33,307 bases of DNA from Actinomycetota bacterium (GTDB lineage Bacteria > Actinomycetota > Nitriliruptoria > Euzebyales > JAHELV01). The stretch is taken from contig JAHWKT010000017.1 in the NCBI GenBank assembly GCA_019347695.1, forward strand, positions 1 through 33,307, read 5' to 3'. Under the pieces are notes generated by a model. That model was not told where the DNA came from. It did no database searches and was given only the letters and a program-made list of their open reading frames with translations. Position 1 is the first letter of the stretch. Each line of letters begins with the position of its first letter. A program made the translations under genes and the position numbers. Below, one piece after another: positions 18,136-27,874 of this stretch.

Positions 18136-18878
18136 CCGTGGCGTCCGGCCGCGCCGTGCGGTGTGTGCTCGCCGCGGTTGCGATGCTGCTCGCGGCCTGT
18201 GCGCCCGCGCCTGCCGACCGGGTGGTGGCCGGCCCGGCCGACGAGGCCGTCGCCGTGCTCCCCGCGACGTCGTCGCAGCGAGCGGACGCGCCGTCGCTGC
18301 ACGCGACCTCCGTCGAGCGTGTCGCCCGCCAGGCGACGGTACGGATCCGTACCCGCGGCTGCGGGCGGCTCGGGACCGCCTCGGCCGTGGCGATCGGGCC
18401 GCGGCTGCTCGTCACCAACCGCCATGTCGTGCAGGGCGCCGACACGCTGGAGCTCAACTACTGGGACGGCACCGGCGCCACCGCCGACCTGCGCGCGGTG
18501 GCTGTTGCCGACGACCTTGCGCTGGTCCGGGTGTCGATCCGCCTGCCGACGGTCGCCCGCCTGGCGGACGCGGATCCCGCCGACGGCGAGAAGGTGATCA
18601 TCGTCGGCTACCCCAATGGCGGCGAGCAGACGATCACCCGAGGATCGGTGGTCGAGTACGCGCGGCTGCGCTCGCCAGCCGACGCGAGTCCCGTCATGCG
18701 GATGTCAGCGTCGATCGTTCCCGGCAACTCGGGCGGCGCGGTGCTCGACCGCACCGGCGCGCTGGCCGGCATCGTGTTCGGCGTCGAGACCGAGACCGGC
18801 TACGGGCTGGCGATCCCCGCATCGGCGGTCGACGATCTCCGCGACAGTGGTGGACGGACGCCGCCGGCCGGTTGCTGA
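18132..18878 (+). CDS. Trypsin-like serine protease, probable lipoprotein
   Basis: Lipobox-like AVAMLLAACAP; His NRHVV, Asp DDLALVRV, Ser PGNSGGAVLD. The start overlaps the upstream stop. Confidence 0.82.
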   Translation: MTVASGRAVRCVLAAVAMLLAACAPAPADRVVAGPADEAVAVLPATSSQRADAPSLHATSVERVARQATVRIRTRGCGRLGTASAVAIGPRLLVTNRHVVQGADTLELNYWDGTGATADLRAVAVADDLALVRVSIRLPTVARLADADPADGEKVIIVGYPNGGEQTITRGSVVEYARLRSPADASPVMRMSASIVPGNSGGAVLDRTGALAGIVFGVETETGYGLAIPASAVDDLRDSGGRTPPAGC

Positions 18879-18965
18879 CTGGCGTCGACCGCTCTTGTCT
18901 GGACGCCGCGAGGATGGCATCGTGCACATCTGCCCACCATCGAATGAAGCGATCGAGCGCGCCAC

Positions 18966-19646
18966 ATGGTCACCGTAGGGATGGACGACGAACGCCGACG
19001 CCGCGCGTGGCTGGGCAGCTCCCTGTTCGTCGGACGTCTACGCGGCGCCGGCAAGTTCGGACGCATGGTGATGCGGTGGCTGGTCTGGAGCCCCATCCGG
19101 ATGCTGTTCTGCAGTCCTCTGACGGTCAACCACACGGTGCCGCTGCCGCGCGAGCCGGTGGTGTTCGTGGCCAACCATGCGAGCCACGCCGACACGGTCG
19201 TGCTGCTCGAGGTGCTCGCCCGCGATCGCCCACTGGCGGTCGCAGCGGCCGACGACTACTGGTTCTCCGACACCCTCAAGGGCCTCGCGCTCGCGGGTTC
19301 TCTGGGTGCGTTCCCATTCCCGCGCGAGGGAACGAGAGGTCTGCGGCGGACCGAGGAGCTGCTGGCCGCGGGCTGGTCGGTGCTCATCTATCCGCAGGGG
19401 ACCCGGGGAGGCGGCAAGTTCCGCTCCGGCATCGGTCGGCTTGCGGCCGCCGGCGCCGTGCTGGTGCCGGTAGGCGTCGTGGGCACGCGTGACGTGCTCC
19501 CCAAGGGGGCGAGCTGGCCGCACCGCCACGCCGTCTCGGTGCACATCGGCGAGGCGATCCGTGTCCGCGACACGCAGGAGGCGGTGCGCCAGGCCGAGCA
19601 GGCGGTGGCCGCGTTGTCCCGCGATCCCGAGCTGGGTGCGGCCTGA
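18966..19646 (+). CDS. 1-acyl-sn-glycerol-3-phosphate acyltransferase (PlsC-like)
   Basis: NHASHAD (NHX4D), FPREGTRG, IYPQGTRG. Confidence 0.85.
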   Translation: MVTVGMDDERRRRAWLGSSLFVGRLRGAGKFGRMVMRWLVWSPIRMLFCSPLTVNHTVPLPREPVVFVANHASHADTVVLLEVLARDRPLAVAAADDYWFSDTLKGLALAGSLGAFPFPREGTRGLRRTEELLAAGWSVLIYPQGTRGGGKFRSGIGRLAAAGAVLVPVGVVGTRDVLPKGASWPHRHAVSVHIGEAIRVRDTQEAVRQAEQAVAALSRDPELGAA

Positions 19647-19692
19647 ACCGCGGTCCTCTGCGCGGTCGGGCAGCACCGCAGGTCCCGGGGGC

Positions 19693-20670
19693 GTGCGGGT
19701 GATCGTCGACTGCGGCGTCTACCGCGCGGGTGAGCGGGTCGACCGCGACCTGTCGCTCGACGAGGCGTACGAGCTCGCGGGCGGTGATGACGCGTTCGTG
19801 TGGGTGGGGCTGCACAATCCGTCGTCGGCCGAGTTCGATGACGTTGCGCGACGGTTCCACCTGCACGAGCTGGCGGTCGAGGACGCGATCAAGGCGCATC
19901 AGCGCGCCAAGCTGGAGGTCTACGGCCGCAGCATGTTCGTCGTGCTCAAGCCGGCGCACTACGACGATGCGGCCGAACAGGTCTCGTTCGGAGAGATCAT
20001 GCTGTTCGTGGGCGAGCGGTTCGTGGTCACCGTGCGCCACGGCGAGCTGGGATCGCTCGGTCCGGTGCGCACGCGACTCGAGGGCGCCCCTGCGCTGCTT
20101 GGCAATGGGCCGATCGCGGTGCTCTACGCCGTGCTCGATCGCGTCGTCGACGAGTACCTGCCGATCGTCCGTGAGCTGGACACCGACGTGCAGGAGGTCG
20201 AGGAGGACGTCTTCAGTGCCGGCGGTGCGAACCCGACCGAACGGATCTACCGTCTCAAGCGACAGGTCCTCAACTTCCATCAGGCGACCGCCGGGCTGAT
20301 CGAGCCGCTCGAGGTGCTGATGCGCAACCGCGTGCCGGTCGACACCGAACCACTGGCGGAGTATCTGCGCGACGTCGCGGATCACGCGCGACGCATCGAT
20401 CAGCAGGTGGACGCGCACCGCGACCTGCTGACGAGCATCCTGCACGCCAACCTCGCGCAGGTCGGCATCCGCCAGAACGAAGATGCCCGACGCATCTCCG
20501 CGTGGGTCGCCATCGCGGCCGTGCCCACGCTGATCGCCGGGATCTACGGCATGAACTTCACGCACATGCCGGAGCTCGACTGGACCTGGGGGTACCCGCT
20601 GGCGCTGCTGCTGATGGCGTCGATCTGCGTCGCGCTGTACGCCGGGTTCCGGCGTAACGGGTGGCTGTAG
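19693..20670 (+). CDS. corA: Magnesium/cobalt transporter CorA
   Basis: C-terminal YGMNF motif between two TM segments; typical CorA stalk HQATAGLIEPLEVL...DHARRIDQQVDAHRDLLTSILHANLAQ. Confidence 0.93.
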   Translation: MRVIVDCGVYRAGERVDRDLSLDEAYELAGGDDAFVWVGLHNPSSAEFDDVARRFHLHELAVEDAIKAHQRAKLEVYGRSMFVVLKPAHYDDAAEQVSFGEIMLFVGERFVVTVRHGELGSLGPVRTRLEGAPALLGNGPIAVLYAVLDRVVDEYLPIVRELDTDVQEVEEDVFSAGGANPTERIYRLKRQVLNFHQATAGLIEPLEVLMRNRVPVDTEPLAEYLRDVADHARRIDQQVDAHRDLLTSILHANLAQVGIRQNEDARRISAWVAIAAVPTLIAGIYGMNFTHMPELDWTWGYPLALLLMASICVALYAGFRRNGWL

Positions 20671-20673
20671 CCG

Positions 20674-20702
20674 CGCGGAGTCGGCGGTCGCCATCCTCCG
20701 CG
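20674..20702. terminator. Candidate bidirectional terminator hairpin between convergent genes
   Basis: CGCGGAG...CTCCGCG (7-bp perfect arms) with inner GGC/GCC pairing. Confidence 0.4.
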
Positions 20703-23288
20703 TCAGCCGCTGGCAGCCGGGTACACCGGTTCGAGCGCCGGCGTCGGCGCCGCCAGGCTGCGCACCGCGTCGCGCAACGTCTCCCAGTCGAACGGCTTGC
20801 GCACCACGCGCAGCCGGTGGTCCGAGATCGGTTCCGCCGGCGGTGCTCCGGTGAGCAGCACGATCGCCGTGTCAGGGTGCATCGTGCGCAGCGTCCGTCC
20901 CAGCGTGAGGCCGTCGATGCCGGGCATCCGCAGATCGCTGACGACGAGGTCCAGGTGCTCGAGATCGCGGTCGGCGATCTCCAGCGCGCGCTCGCCATCG
21001 GGTGCGACCACCACGGTGAACTCGAGCCGTTCGAGCAGGGTGCACAGCAGGTCACGCACGGCTGCCTCATCGTCGACCAGCAGTGCGACGCCGCGGGTCA
21101 AGACGGTGTCGGGCGGGGCGAAGCCGGTGGTGGGCAGTTGCGGGCGCAGCGGCTGTAACCGCACCGGCTCCTGCTCGGCGAGCGGCAGGTACACCTCGAC
21201 GGTCGTGCCGCGACCGACCGCGCTCGCCACGCCGATCACGCCGCCAGCGGCGGCGACGGCGTCGCGGACGGACGCCAGGCCGAGGCCGGCGTGCTGCGCG
21301 GTCCGTTTGGTGGTGAAGCCGGGCTCGAACGCCCGCGACCGGTCGGTCGATGCCATGCCGGCACCGTCATCGCGTACGGTCAGCCGCGCCCAGCTGCCGA
21401 CCGGCGGCGACGAGCGTGCGCCGGACTCCGACTCGAGCTGGATGCACGTGTCAACGGCGATCAGGATCGAACCGCCGGCGTCCATGGCGTCGCGGCTGTT
21501 GCTGATGAGGTTCAGCAGGATGCGCTCGACCTCGTCGCGGGACAGCGTCGCGGTGCGCGCACCCCGTCCGAGCTCGTAGTCCAGGCGCACGTCGTCGCCA
21601 ACCAGCCCGGGCAGCAGCGGGCGGAGCTGGTCGACAACGTCGGCGAGCTCATAGGCACCGGCGAGCGGATGCGCTGCGGCATGGTCCGGGCGGAGCCCGG
21701 CCACCAGCTCACGCGCCCGACGTCCCGCATGGACGATGGCCGTCAGGCGTCGACGGTCGGTGGCACCCTCGACCAGGTGCTCAGCGGTCCCAAGGATCGC
21801 GGCGAGCAGGTTGTTCAGGTCATGGGCGGCCTGCGCCAGCCGCCCGTTGTCGTCGCCGCGCGTCGCAGCGATCGTGGGCGCGACCACGGCCGCGTAGCCA
21901 TGGATCTCGCGCGCGTCCCCGTCGGCGTCACGATCGACGGCACCGCGCAGCCGGACCGTGGCGACCCCGTCGGTGGTGTGGAGTCGGACGACGTGGTCGA
22001 GATCGTCGCCGAGCCGCAGGCAGGTGTCGATGACATCGACGACGTCGTCGACGTCATCGTCGACCGCGGCATCGACCAGTGCCTGGGGTCCGCCGTCGAG
22101 ACACGCCGTCAGGGACAGGTGGGGTGGGGGTGACGTCCGTCGGTCGGTCCGCACCGCGGTGGGAGCGCTCCAGCGCCAGTCGATGACCCCGGCTGCGTCA
22201 CACGCGAGCGCGTGGTGACGACGGAGCCGCTCGAGCTCGCGGGCGGTCTCGGTGGTGCGCTGCCGTTCGGCGGCGATCAGGTCGTCGATGCTCTCCCGTT
22301 GCAGCGCCATGCTGAGCAGGTCGCCGACCACGGCCAGGAAACGCACCGTCTCGGGGGGCAGGGGCTGGTTGTGACCTGCGCACGCGGTGAGCAGACCATC
22401 CGCGCCGGCCGTGCCGTGCAGGCCCACCGCGGCACCGCTGGCGACGCCGTGGTCGCGCAGCGCGTCCGGCAGGTCCGCGACGGTGCCGGAGGGACCGCCG
22501 ATGACCACGACGCTGCGTGAACGCAGCGTGTGGCCTGCGAGTCCTGTCGGTCGTGTGTCGAGTGTCAGCCTACCGTGTGCGCTCGGGGGAAAGCCCACGC
22601 CGTGCGTCAGCACCAGCGACTCGCGTGCCGATCCGCGACGCCACAGACCGACGAGCGGGCACCCGGTGGCGCGTGCGACGGCGGTCACGATCGTTTCGGC
22701 GATCTGCCGCAGCTCTCCTCCGGCGGCCACTGTCCGGGCCACCGACGTCAGCGCGACCTGACGGTCCCCGGTGCCGGTCCGGTGCACTGTGCGTTGGTGA
22801 TCTTCCGCGAACGGCTCGAGCTGCACCAGCAGGATGCGGGGTCGGCGGTCGTCGGCGGCGGTGCCGAGTCGGAGCGCGACATCGACGCGTCGCCCATCGA
22901 CGCGGCGCAACTGCGTACCGGCGACGGCCGGACGAGGTGGGCTGGGCGCGTCGTGTCCATACCGCTCGACGAGTGTGGCCAGGCGTGACCGCTCCGCTGG
23001 ACTGAACCGCTGCCACAGCGGTCGACCGACATCGGCGCCGGCGTCGGCGCCGGTCAACCGGCACCACGCCGCGTTGACCTCGGCGACGATGCCAGACGGT
23101 GCGACCAGCGCCATGGGACTGGGCAGCGCATCGAACAGCTCCGGCCCGAACGTCCAACCCGTATGCGTGGAGCGCCCCGGGTGCGCACGATCGCCGCGCA
23201 CCGCCCGATCTACCCGGTCGGACTCCGTGGAACCGTGGGTGACCGCGCGGGCATCTCCCGGTGGTACGTCGCTGGTGGAGGTCGGCAC
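20703..23288 (-). CDS. Hybrid sensor histidine kinase (PAS, GAF-like, HisKA/HATPase, C-terminal receiver)
   Basis: PAS-like LPSPMALVAPSGIVAEVNAAWCRLTG; AQAAHDLNNLLAAILGTAEHL; ILLNLISNSRDAM; DDGAGM; GLGLASV; receiver LLVDDEAAVRDLL...VVSDLRMPGIDG...VVRKPF. Confidence 0.92.
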   Translation of the reverse strand: MPTSTSDVPPGDARAVTHGSTESDRVDRAVRGDRAHPGRSTHTGWTFGPELFDALPSPMALVAPSGIVAEVNAAWCRLTGADAGADVGRPLWQRFSPAERSRLATLVERYGHDAPSPPRPAVAGTQLRRVDGRRVDVALRLGTAADDRRPRILLVQLEPFAEDHQRTVHRTGTGDRQVALTSVARTVAAGGELRQIAETIVTAVARATGCPLVGLWRRGSARESLVLTHGVGFPPSAHGRLTLDTRPTGLAGHTLRSRSVVVIGGPSGTVADLPDALRDHGVASGAAVGLHGTAGADGLLTACAGHNQPLPPETVRFLAVVGDLLSMALQRESIDDLIAAERQRTTETARELERLRRHHALACDAAGVIDWRWSAPTAVRTDRRTSPPPHLSLTACLDGGPQALVDAAVDDDVDDVVDVIDTCLRLGDDLDHVVRLHTTDGVATVRLRGAVDRDADGDAREIHGYAAVVAPTIAATRGDDNGRLAQAAHDLNNLLAAILGTAEHLVEGATDRRRLTAIVHAGRRARELVAGLRPDHAAAHPLAGAYELADVVDQLRPLLPGLVGDDVRLDYELGRGARTATLSRDEVERILLNLISNSRDAMDAGGSILIAVDTCIQLESESGARSSPPVGSWARLTVRDDGAGMASTDRSRAFEPGFTTKRTAQHAGLGLASVRDAVAAAGGVIGVASAVGRGTTVEVYLPLAEQEPVRLQPLRPQLPTTGFAPPDTVLTRGVALLVDDEAAVRDLLCTLLERLEFTVVVAPDGERALEIADRDLEHLDLVVSDLRMPGIDGLTLGRTLRTMHPDTAIVLLTGAPPAEPISDHRLRVVRKPFDWETLRDAVRSLAAPTPALEPVYPAASG

Positions 23289-23427
23289 GTCGGCATCACC
23301 GCCCTGGCGCTCGTGGTCTGGGCTGCGCCGATGCTACTGGACGACACTACTCAACGCACAAGTTATCTTACTGTAAGCAATATTTGCGGGAAGTCGAGCG
23401 CGTTCGATGATCCAGCCAGGTCGCGGT

Positions 23428-23634
23428 TCACGCGTGGGAACGTTGGCGCGTGTCCTTCCACCCCGCGTGCACCGCACACGTGCTGGAGGGGTTGTACCGC
23501 GACAGCACCGTTGCGCAGCCCTCGACGTGGCAACGACGTGCGGCACCGTAGTGCTCCAGGCGGTCACCGGCCAGGACCCGCTGATGCCGTGACTGTCGTA
23601 GGTGCGGCTGCGACTTGCCCGCCGCCATGCTCAT
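23428..23634 (-). CDS. Small (68 aa) protein with C-x4-C...C-x2-H motif (CHVEGCATVLSRYNPSSTCAVH)
   Basis: ATG overlaps the stop of the upstream small zinc-ribbon ORF by 4 nt. Cys/His-rich core typical of short actinobacterial zinc-binding motifs. Confidence 0.6.
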   Translation of the reverse strand: MSMAAGKSQPHLRQSRHQRVLAGDRLEHYGAARRCHVEGCATVLSRYNPSSTCAVHAGWKDTRQRSHA

Positions 23635-23786
23635 GATGTAGCCGCCTGCGTGTGGAGTGGCTGGTGGCGCAACAGCGACGGCGACGCGTCGCACACGGGA
23701 CACCGCACACTGTCGGTGTCGACCGCTCCGCGCTCGGCGTAGAACCACCGATGGCAGCGTTCGCAGAATGCCCACTGCTCGGACAT
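23631..23786 (-). CDS. Small (51 aa) zinc-ribbon protein
   Basis: MSEQWAFCERCHRWFYAERGAVDTDSVRCPVCDAS... with two CxxC knuckles; SD GAGGAG about 7 nt upstream. Confidence 0.65.
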   Translation of the reverse strand: MSEQWAFCERCHRWFYAERGAVDTDSVRCPVCDASPSLLRHQPLHTQAATS

Positions 23787-23948
23787 GTCACGCTCCTCGA
23801 GTTGTGGTCTCGGGAGGCAACCGGGTCCGGGGCTGCCGGGGCGAATCCGTCGATGGGCGGATTCATAGTGGACCATACAGCACCGGCAAGCCACGTCAAG
23901 TGCACGGATTGGGGGCGATCCGCTCGCGGCGACGGTTCGAACCACTTC

Positions 23949-23974
23949 GACATGGTCACAGCAATGACCATGTC
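23949..23974. promoter_or_regulatory. 26-bp inverted repeat GACATGGTCA-N6-TGACCATGTC upstream of the symporter
   Basis: Perfect 10-bp arms, 6-bp spacer, ~81 bp before the ATG. Confidence 0.55.
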
Positions 23975-24055
23975 CCGGGGCGACGCTGCAGGACCTGCGG
24001 CGTTCGGCTACATCGGGCATCGCAGCGGGCGGACAAGGGTGGAAGGGTGGTTGGA

Positions 24056-25732
24056 ATGCGCTGGGAGTTGTCATTACCGGTGATCCTGAGCATCGTCGCC
24101 GGGTACGCGGCGGTCATGGGTGCGATCACCTGGCGCCAGATGCAGCACACCGACGCGGAGGCGTTCGTGGTCGCTGACCGCGATGTCGGTTCGTGGCGTG
24201 GCGTGGCGACGATGTCCGCGACGTGGATCTGGGCCGCGTCGCTCTACGCGGCGGCGACCGCGGCCTACACCTACGGCCTGTCCGGGGCGTTCCACTACGC
24301 CTTCTGGGGTGGGCTCGCGCTGCTGTTCGTCTGGCGCTATGGACTGCGCCTGCGCCACCTGGTACCGGCCGGGCACACGTTCACCGAGTTCATCCGAGTT
24401 CGCCACGGCCGGCTGTCCCAGGGGGTCATCGGCACGGAGAACTACCTCAACTCCCAGTACAGCATGATCCTCAACTTCACGGCCGGCGCGGCGTTGCTGT
24501 CGCTGGTCTCGCCCCTGTCGTACGAGATCTCGCTGGTGCTCATCGCCCTGACCGTCCTCGGCTACTCCATGCTCAGCGGCATCAGGGCGTCGATCGCGAC
24601 CGACGTCGTACAGATGGCGGCCATCGCCCTGATCGCGTTCGTCGTTGTGCCGGTCATCGTCTGGCGCGCCGGCGGCCCTGTCGAGTTGGCGGCCGCGCTG
24701 CCGGAGCTCGGCGACGAACGGGCGACCTTCTGGTCGTTGCCGGCGTTCCTCGGCCAGGGTGCGCCGATGATGGCGCTGATCCTCGCCTACGCCTTCGCCA
24801 ACCCCACGGTGTGGCAGCGGATCTGGGCGCTGCGGGAGCGTGATCTCGGTCGGATCTACGTTCGGTCGGGTCTGGTGTACATGGTCGTCGTGGTCGGTGT
24901 GGGGATGCTCGGGCTGATCGCCCTGCTGGTGGGCATCGAACCGGCCGATGGCGACCTCAACACCCTCGTGCCGCTCGTCGCCGGCACGTTCCTGCCGGCA
25001 TGGCTCGGTGTGGGTTTCGTGCTGCTGGTCATCGCCGCGATCACGTCGACGTCCGACTCCGACCTGTCGGCCCTGTCGGCGATCGCGATGACCGACGTGT
25101 GGCGCGGCTATGTCCGCCCGGAAGCGGGCGACGCCGAGCTCAAGCGCGTCGCCCGGGTCGCAATGGTGCTGGTCACGGCCATCGCGGTCGCCGTCGCCCT
25201 GCTGCGGCTCGACATCCTGACGCTCATCCTGTTCTACGGCATGATCCGTTCGGCGTCGGTGGTGCCCATCGCCGCGAGCATCGTGTGGGACCGGGTGTCG
25301 AACCTAGGGTTCTCAGCCGGCGTCCTCGCTGGCGTCGCGCTGGGCATCGGCGCGCGGTGGTGGACCACACCGAACGATGCGGGCATCGTCGCCGTTGGTC
25401 GGGGCGATGTCGCCGGCGTGGCGCTGCTCGTGCTGGCGGTGCTGGGGGCCGGCAGCATGGCCGCCGGCACCGCCTACCCGCTGGTGCGTCTCCGGGCGGC
25501 GGCGGCGGTCGGCGGCGCGGTCGCCGCGGCGGTGGCGGCCACGCAGGTGGCGGCCTTCCCCGGACTGCTCGGCTACCCGGTGCTGCTGTCGACGCTGGTC
25601 GCCCTCGGCACGGGCATGGTGGTATGCATCGGCGTCAGCGTGGTGAGCGATCGCAGCTTCGACTGGTCGGTCCTCGACCGCACGATCCAGCCGCTCGGCG
25701 AATCCGTCACGCCAGCGACCTCGAAGGCGTGA
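24056..25732 (+). CDS. Sodium:solute symporter family (SSS) transporter
   Basis: About 13-15 hydrophobic segments; SSS-like EAFVVADRDVGSWRGVATMSATWIWAASLY and AITSTSDSDLSALSAIAMTDVWRGYV. Confidence 0.85.
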   Translation: MRWELSLPVILSIVAGYAAVMGAITWRQMQHTDAEAFVVADRDVGSWRGVATMSATWIWAASLYAAATAAYTYGLSGAFHYAFWGGLALLFVWRYGLRLRHLVPAGHTFTEFIRVRHGRLSQGVIGTENYLNSQYSMILNFTAGAALLSLVSPLSYEISLVLIALTVLGYSMLSGIRASIATDVVQMAAIALIAFVVVPVIVWRAGGPVELAAALPELGDERATFWSLPAFLGQGAPMMALILAYAFANPTVWQRIWALRERDLGRIYVRSGLVYMVVVVGVGMLGLIALLVGIEPADGDLNTLVPLVAGTFLPAWLGVGFVLLVIAAITSTSDSDLSALSAIAMTDVWRGYVRPEAGDAELKRVARVAMVLVTAIAVAVALLRLDILTLILFYGMIRSASVVPIAASIVWDRVSNLGFSAGVLAGVALGIGARWWTTPNDAGIVAVGRGDVAGVALLVLAVLGAGSMAAGTAYPLVRLRAAAAVGGAVAAAVAATQVAAFPGLLGYPVLLSTLVALGTGMVVCIGVSVVSDRSFDWSVLDRTIQPLGESVTPATSKA

Positions 25733-27396
25733 GCGGCGAGCTTCGCGTACAGCGCGAACCATGGCGCGGCAACGAGCTGCTGAGCTACCCGGAGCGTCCG
25801 GCCAGCATCGTGCACATCCTCGACGACGTGGTGCGTGCACACGGCGCCACCGAGGGTCTCGTCGATGCGCACGGACGGTGCACGTACGACGAGTTCGCCA
25901 TGCGGGTGGCCGGCACGGCGGCGGCACTGGCTGACCGCGGTCTGGGCAGGGGAGCGGCGCTGGGCGTCGTGTCGCCCAACAGCGTCGACCTCGCGGTGCT
26001 GGTGTTCGCGTGTGCCGCGGCGGGCGTGCTGATGGTCGGGCTGTCCGAACGCGGCGCGCCGCCCCGCTGGGCCCGACTGCTGCGTACCGCCGGTGCGTCA
26101 GCCGTCGCCGCGGCGCCGGGGCATCACGCGGCCGCGACCAGCGCCGCGGCGGCTGCCGACCTTGCCGAGCCCGCGGTCATGGACCTCGCCGAGCTGACCC
26201 GCGACCGCACCCTGCCGTGGTCGTTCGTCCGGCCGGACGAGGGCGACACGTACGCCGTGGTGGGCACCGCCGGGACGACCGGACCGCCCAAGGCCAGCCG
26301 CGTGATCCACCGCTGTTCGGTGCACTCGGCGCTCAGCTACCGATCGGTCCTGGGCCTGACATCGCGAGATCGCACGGCGGTGCTGTTCCCCCTCACCTAC
26401 ATCAGTGCGTTGCACGCGCATGTCCTGCCAATGATGCTGGCCGGGGGGACCAGCGTGCTCACCACAGCATCCCGCGCGCACCGCTTCTGCGATGTGCTCG
26501 CCGACGAGCAGATCACCTGGATGTACACGGTGCCCAGCTTCTGGCTGGCGCTGTTGCGCACTGACCGGTTCAGCGGCATCCACCTCCCGCACCTGCGCCT
26601 GGCCGCGTTCGGCGGCAGCGCGTTCCCGCCCGACGCGCTCGGCGAGATCCGCCGGCGGTTTCCGGAGGTCGCGCTCCACAACATCTACGGACTGTCGGAG
26701 ACCCACTCGCCGGCCACGATCCTGCGTGACGACGAGTTCGCCGACCGCCCGACGTCCGTCGGCCGAGCGCTGCCATGCATGGAAGCCCGGGTCGTCGACG
26801 CGACCGGTGCGGTTGTGACCACGGGCGACGACGGGCAGTTGCAGTTGCGCGGTTCGCTGGTCACCACCGGCTATCTTGGCGACGCGGGCGCGACCGCCGC
26901 AGCATTCGTCGACGATGGCTGGTTCGCGACCGGCGACCAGGCCCGCTTCGACGCGGAAGGCTACGTGTGGCTGCTCGGTCGTCGGCATGATCTGATCATC
27001 CGCGGTGGGTTCAACATCGCTCCGGTCGAGGTCGAGCAGGCGCTGCGTCACCACCCCGGCATCGCGGACGCGGCCGTGTTCGGTGTCTCCGACGGGATCG
27101 GCGACCGCGCCGTGGCCTGCGCGATCGTGCGCGACGACCCGGCGCTGCGGCCGCGTGCCGTGCGCGCCTGGGTCCGCACGCAGGTCGGCGACTACGCGGT
27201 GCCGCGCCACGTGCACTTCGTCGACGACATCCCACTGACCGCCATCGGCAAGATCGACCGCGGCGCGCTGGCCGAGCGACTGCCGGGGTCCCCGCGGCGG
27301 CGTCGCCGACATCGTCGCCCGGGTGACACAGCGGACCACGTCGAGGAGCGGGCGCGGTTCGGTCCTCCGAGGTCGGGCACGCTCATGCCACCATGA
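25729..27396 (+). CDS. AMP-dependent synthetase / acyl-CoA ligase
   Basis: YAVVGTAGTTGPPKASRVIHR, NIYGLSETHSPATI, DGWFATGDQARFDAEGYVWLLGRRHDLIIRGGFNIAPVEVEQALRHHPGIADAAVFG, LTAIGKIDR. GTG overlaps the symporter stop. Confidence 0.92.
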   Translation: MSGELRVQREPWRGNELLSYPERPASIVHILDDVVRAHGATEGLVDAHGRCTYDEFAMRVAGTAAALADRGLGRGAALGVVSPNSVDLAVLVFACAAAGVLMVGLSERGAPPRWARLLRTAGASAVAAAPGHHAAATSAAAAADLAEPAVMDLAELTRDRTLPWSFVRPDEGDTYAVVGTAGTTGPPKASRVIHRCSVHSALSYRSVLGLTSRDRTAVLFPLTYISALHAHVLPMMLAGGTSVLTTASRAHRFCDVLADEQITWMYTVPSFWLALLRTDRFSGIHLPHLRLAAFGGSAFPPDALGEIRRRFPEVALHNIYGLSETHSPATILRDDEFADRPTSVGRALPCMEARVVDATGAVVTTGDDGQLQLRGSLVTTGYLGDAGATAAAFVDDGWFATGDQARFDAEGYVWLLGRRHDLIIRGGFNIAPVEVEQALRHHPGIADAAVFGVSDGIGDRAVACAIVRDDPALRPRAVRAWVRTQVGDYAVPRHVHFVDDIPLTAIGKIDRGALAERLPGSPRRRRRHRRPGDTADHVEERARFGPPRSGTLMPP

Positions 27397-27851
27397 CCCA
27401 CATGACTGACCCTGCCGCGTCGTCCGATCCCAAACTGCCCGCCGACATCGACGCGGCGGTCGACTTCATCCTCGACCGCTACCGCACGTTCGCTGTCGTC
27501 GGGGCGTCGCCACGCTCGTGGCGGCCCAGCCACGGGGTCATGCAGACGCTCATGGCCAACGGCTTCGACGTGGTTCCGGTGAATCCGACGTGTGATGAGG
27601 TGCTCGGACGCGCGGCGTATCCAGACCTCGCGTCGATACCCGCTGATCGCGGCATCGAGGTCGTCGACATCTTCCGGCGCTCACAGTTCGCCGGTGGACA
27701 CGTCGACGAGGCGATCGCCGTGGGTGCCGCAGCCGTGTGGATGCAGCTCGGCGTCATCGATGAGGCCGCGGCGCAACGGGCCCGCGACGCCGGACTGGCC
27801 GTCGTGATGGACCGCTGCCCCGCGATCGAGCTGCGTCGCCGTTCGGACTAG
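27393..27851 (+). CDS. CoA-binding domain protein (YccU-like)
   Basis: FAVVGASPRSWRPSHGVMQTLMANGFDVVPVNPTCDEVLGRAAYPDLASIP, VDIFRRSQFAGGHVDEAIAVGAAAVWMQLGV. ATG overlaps the upstream stop. Confidence 0.9.
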   Translation: MTHMTDPAASSDPKLPADIDAAVDFILDRYRTFAVVGASPRSWRPSHGVMQTLMANGFDVVPVNPTCDEVLGRAAYPDLASIPADRGIEVVDIFRRSQFAGGHVDEAIAVGAAAVWMQLGVIDEAAAQRARDAGLAVVMDRCPAIELRRRSD

Positions 27852-27874
27852 ACGACTGCAGGTGCGGTGGTCAT

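Noticed and set aside
25000-25728. N-terminal extension of the acyl-CoA ligase ORF
   Set aside because: Overlaps the symporter in another frame; the GTG at 25729 gives a normal ligase N-terminus.
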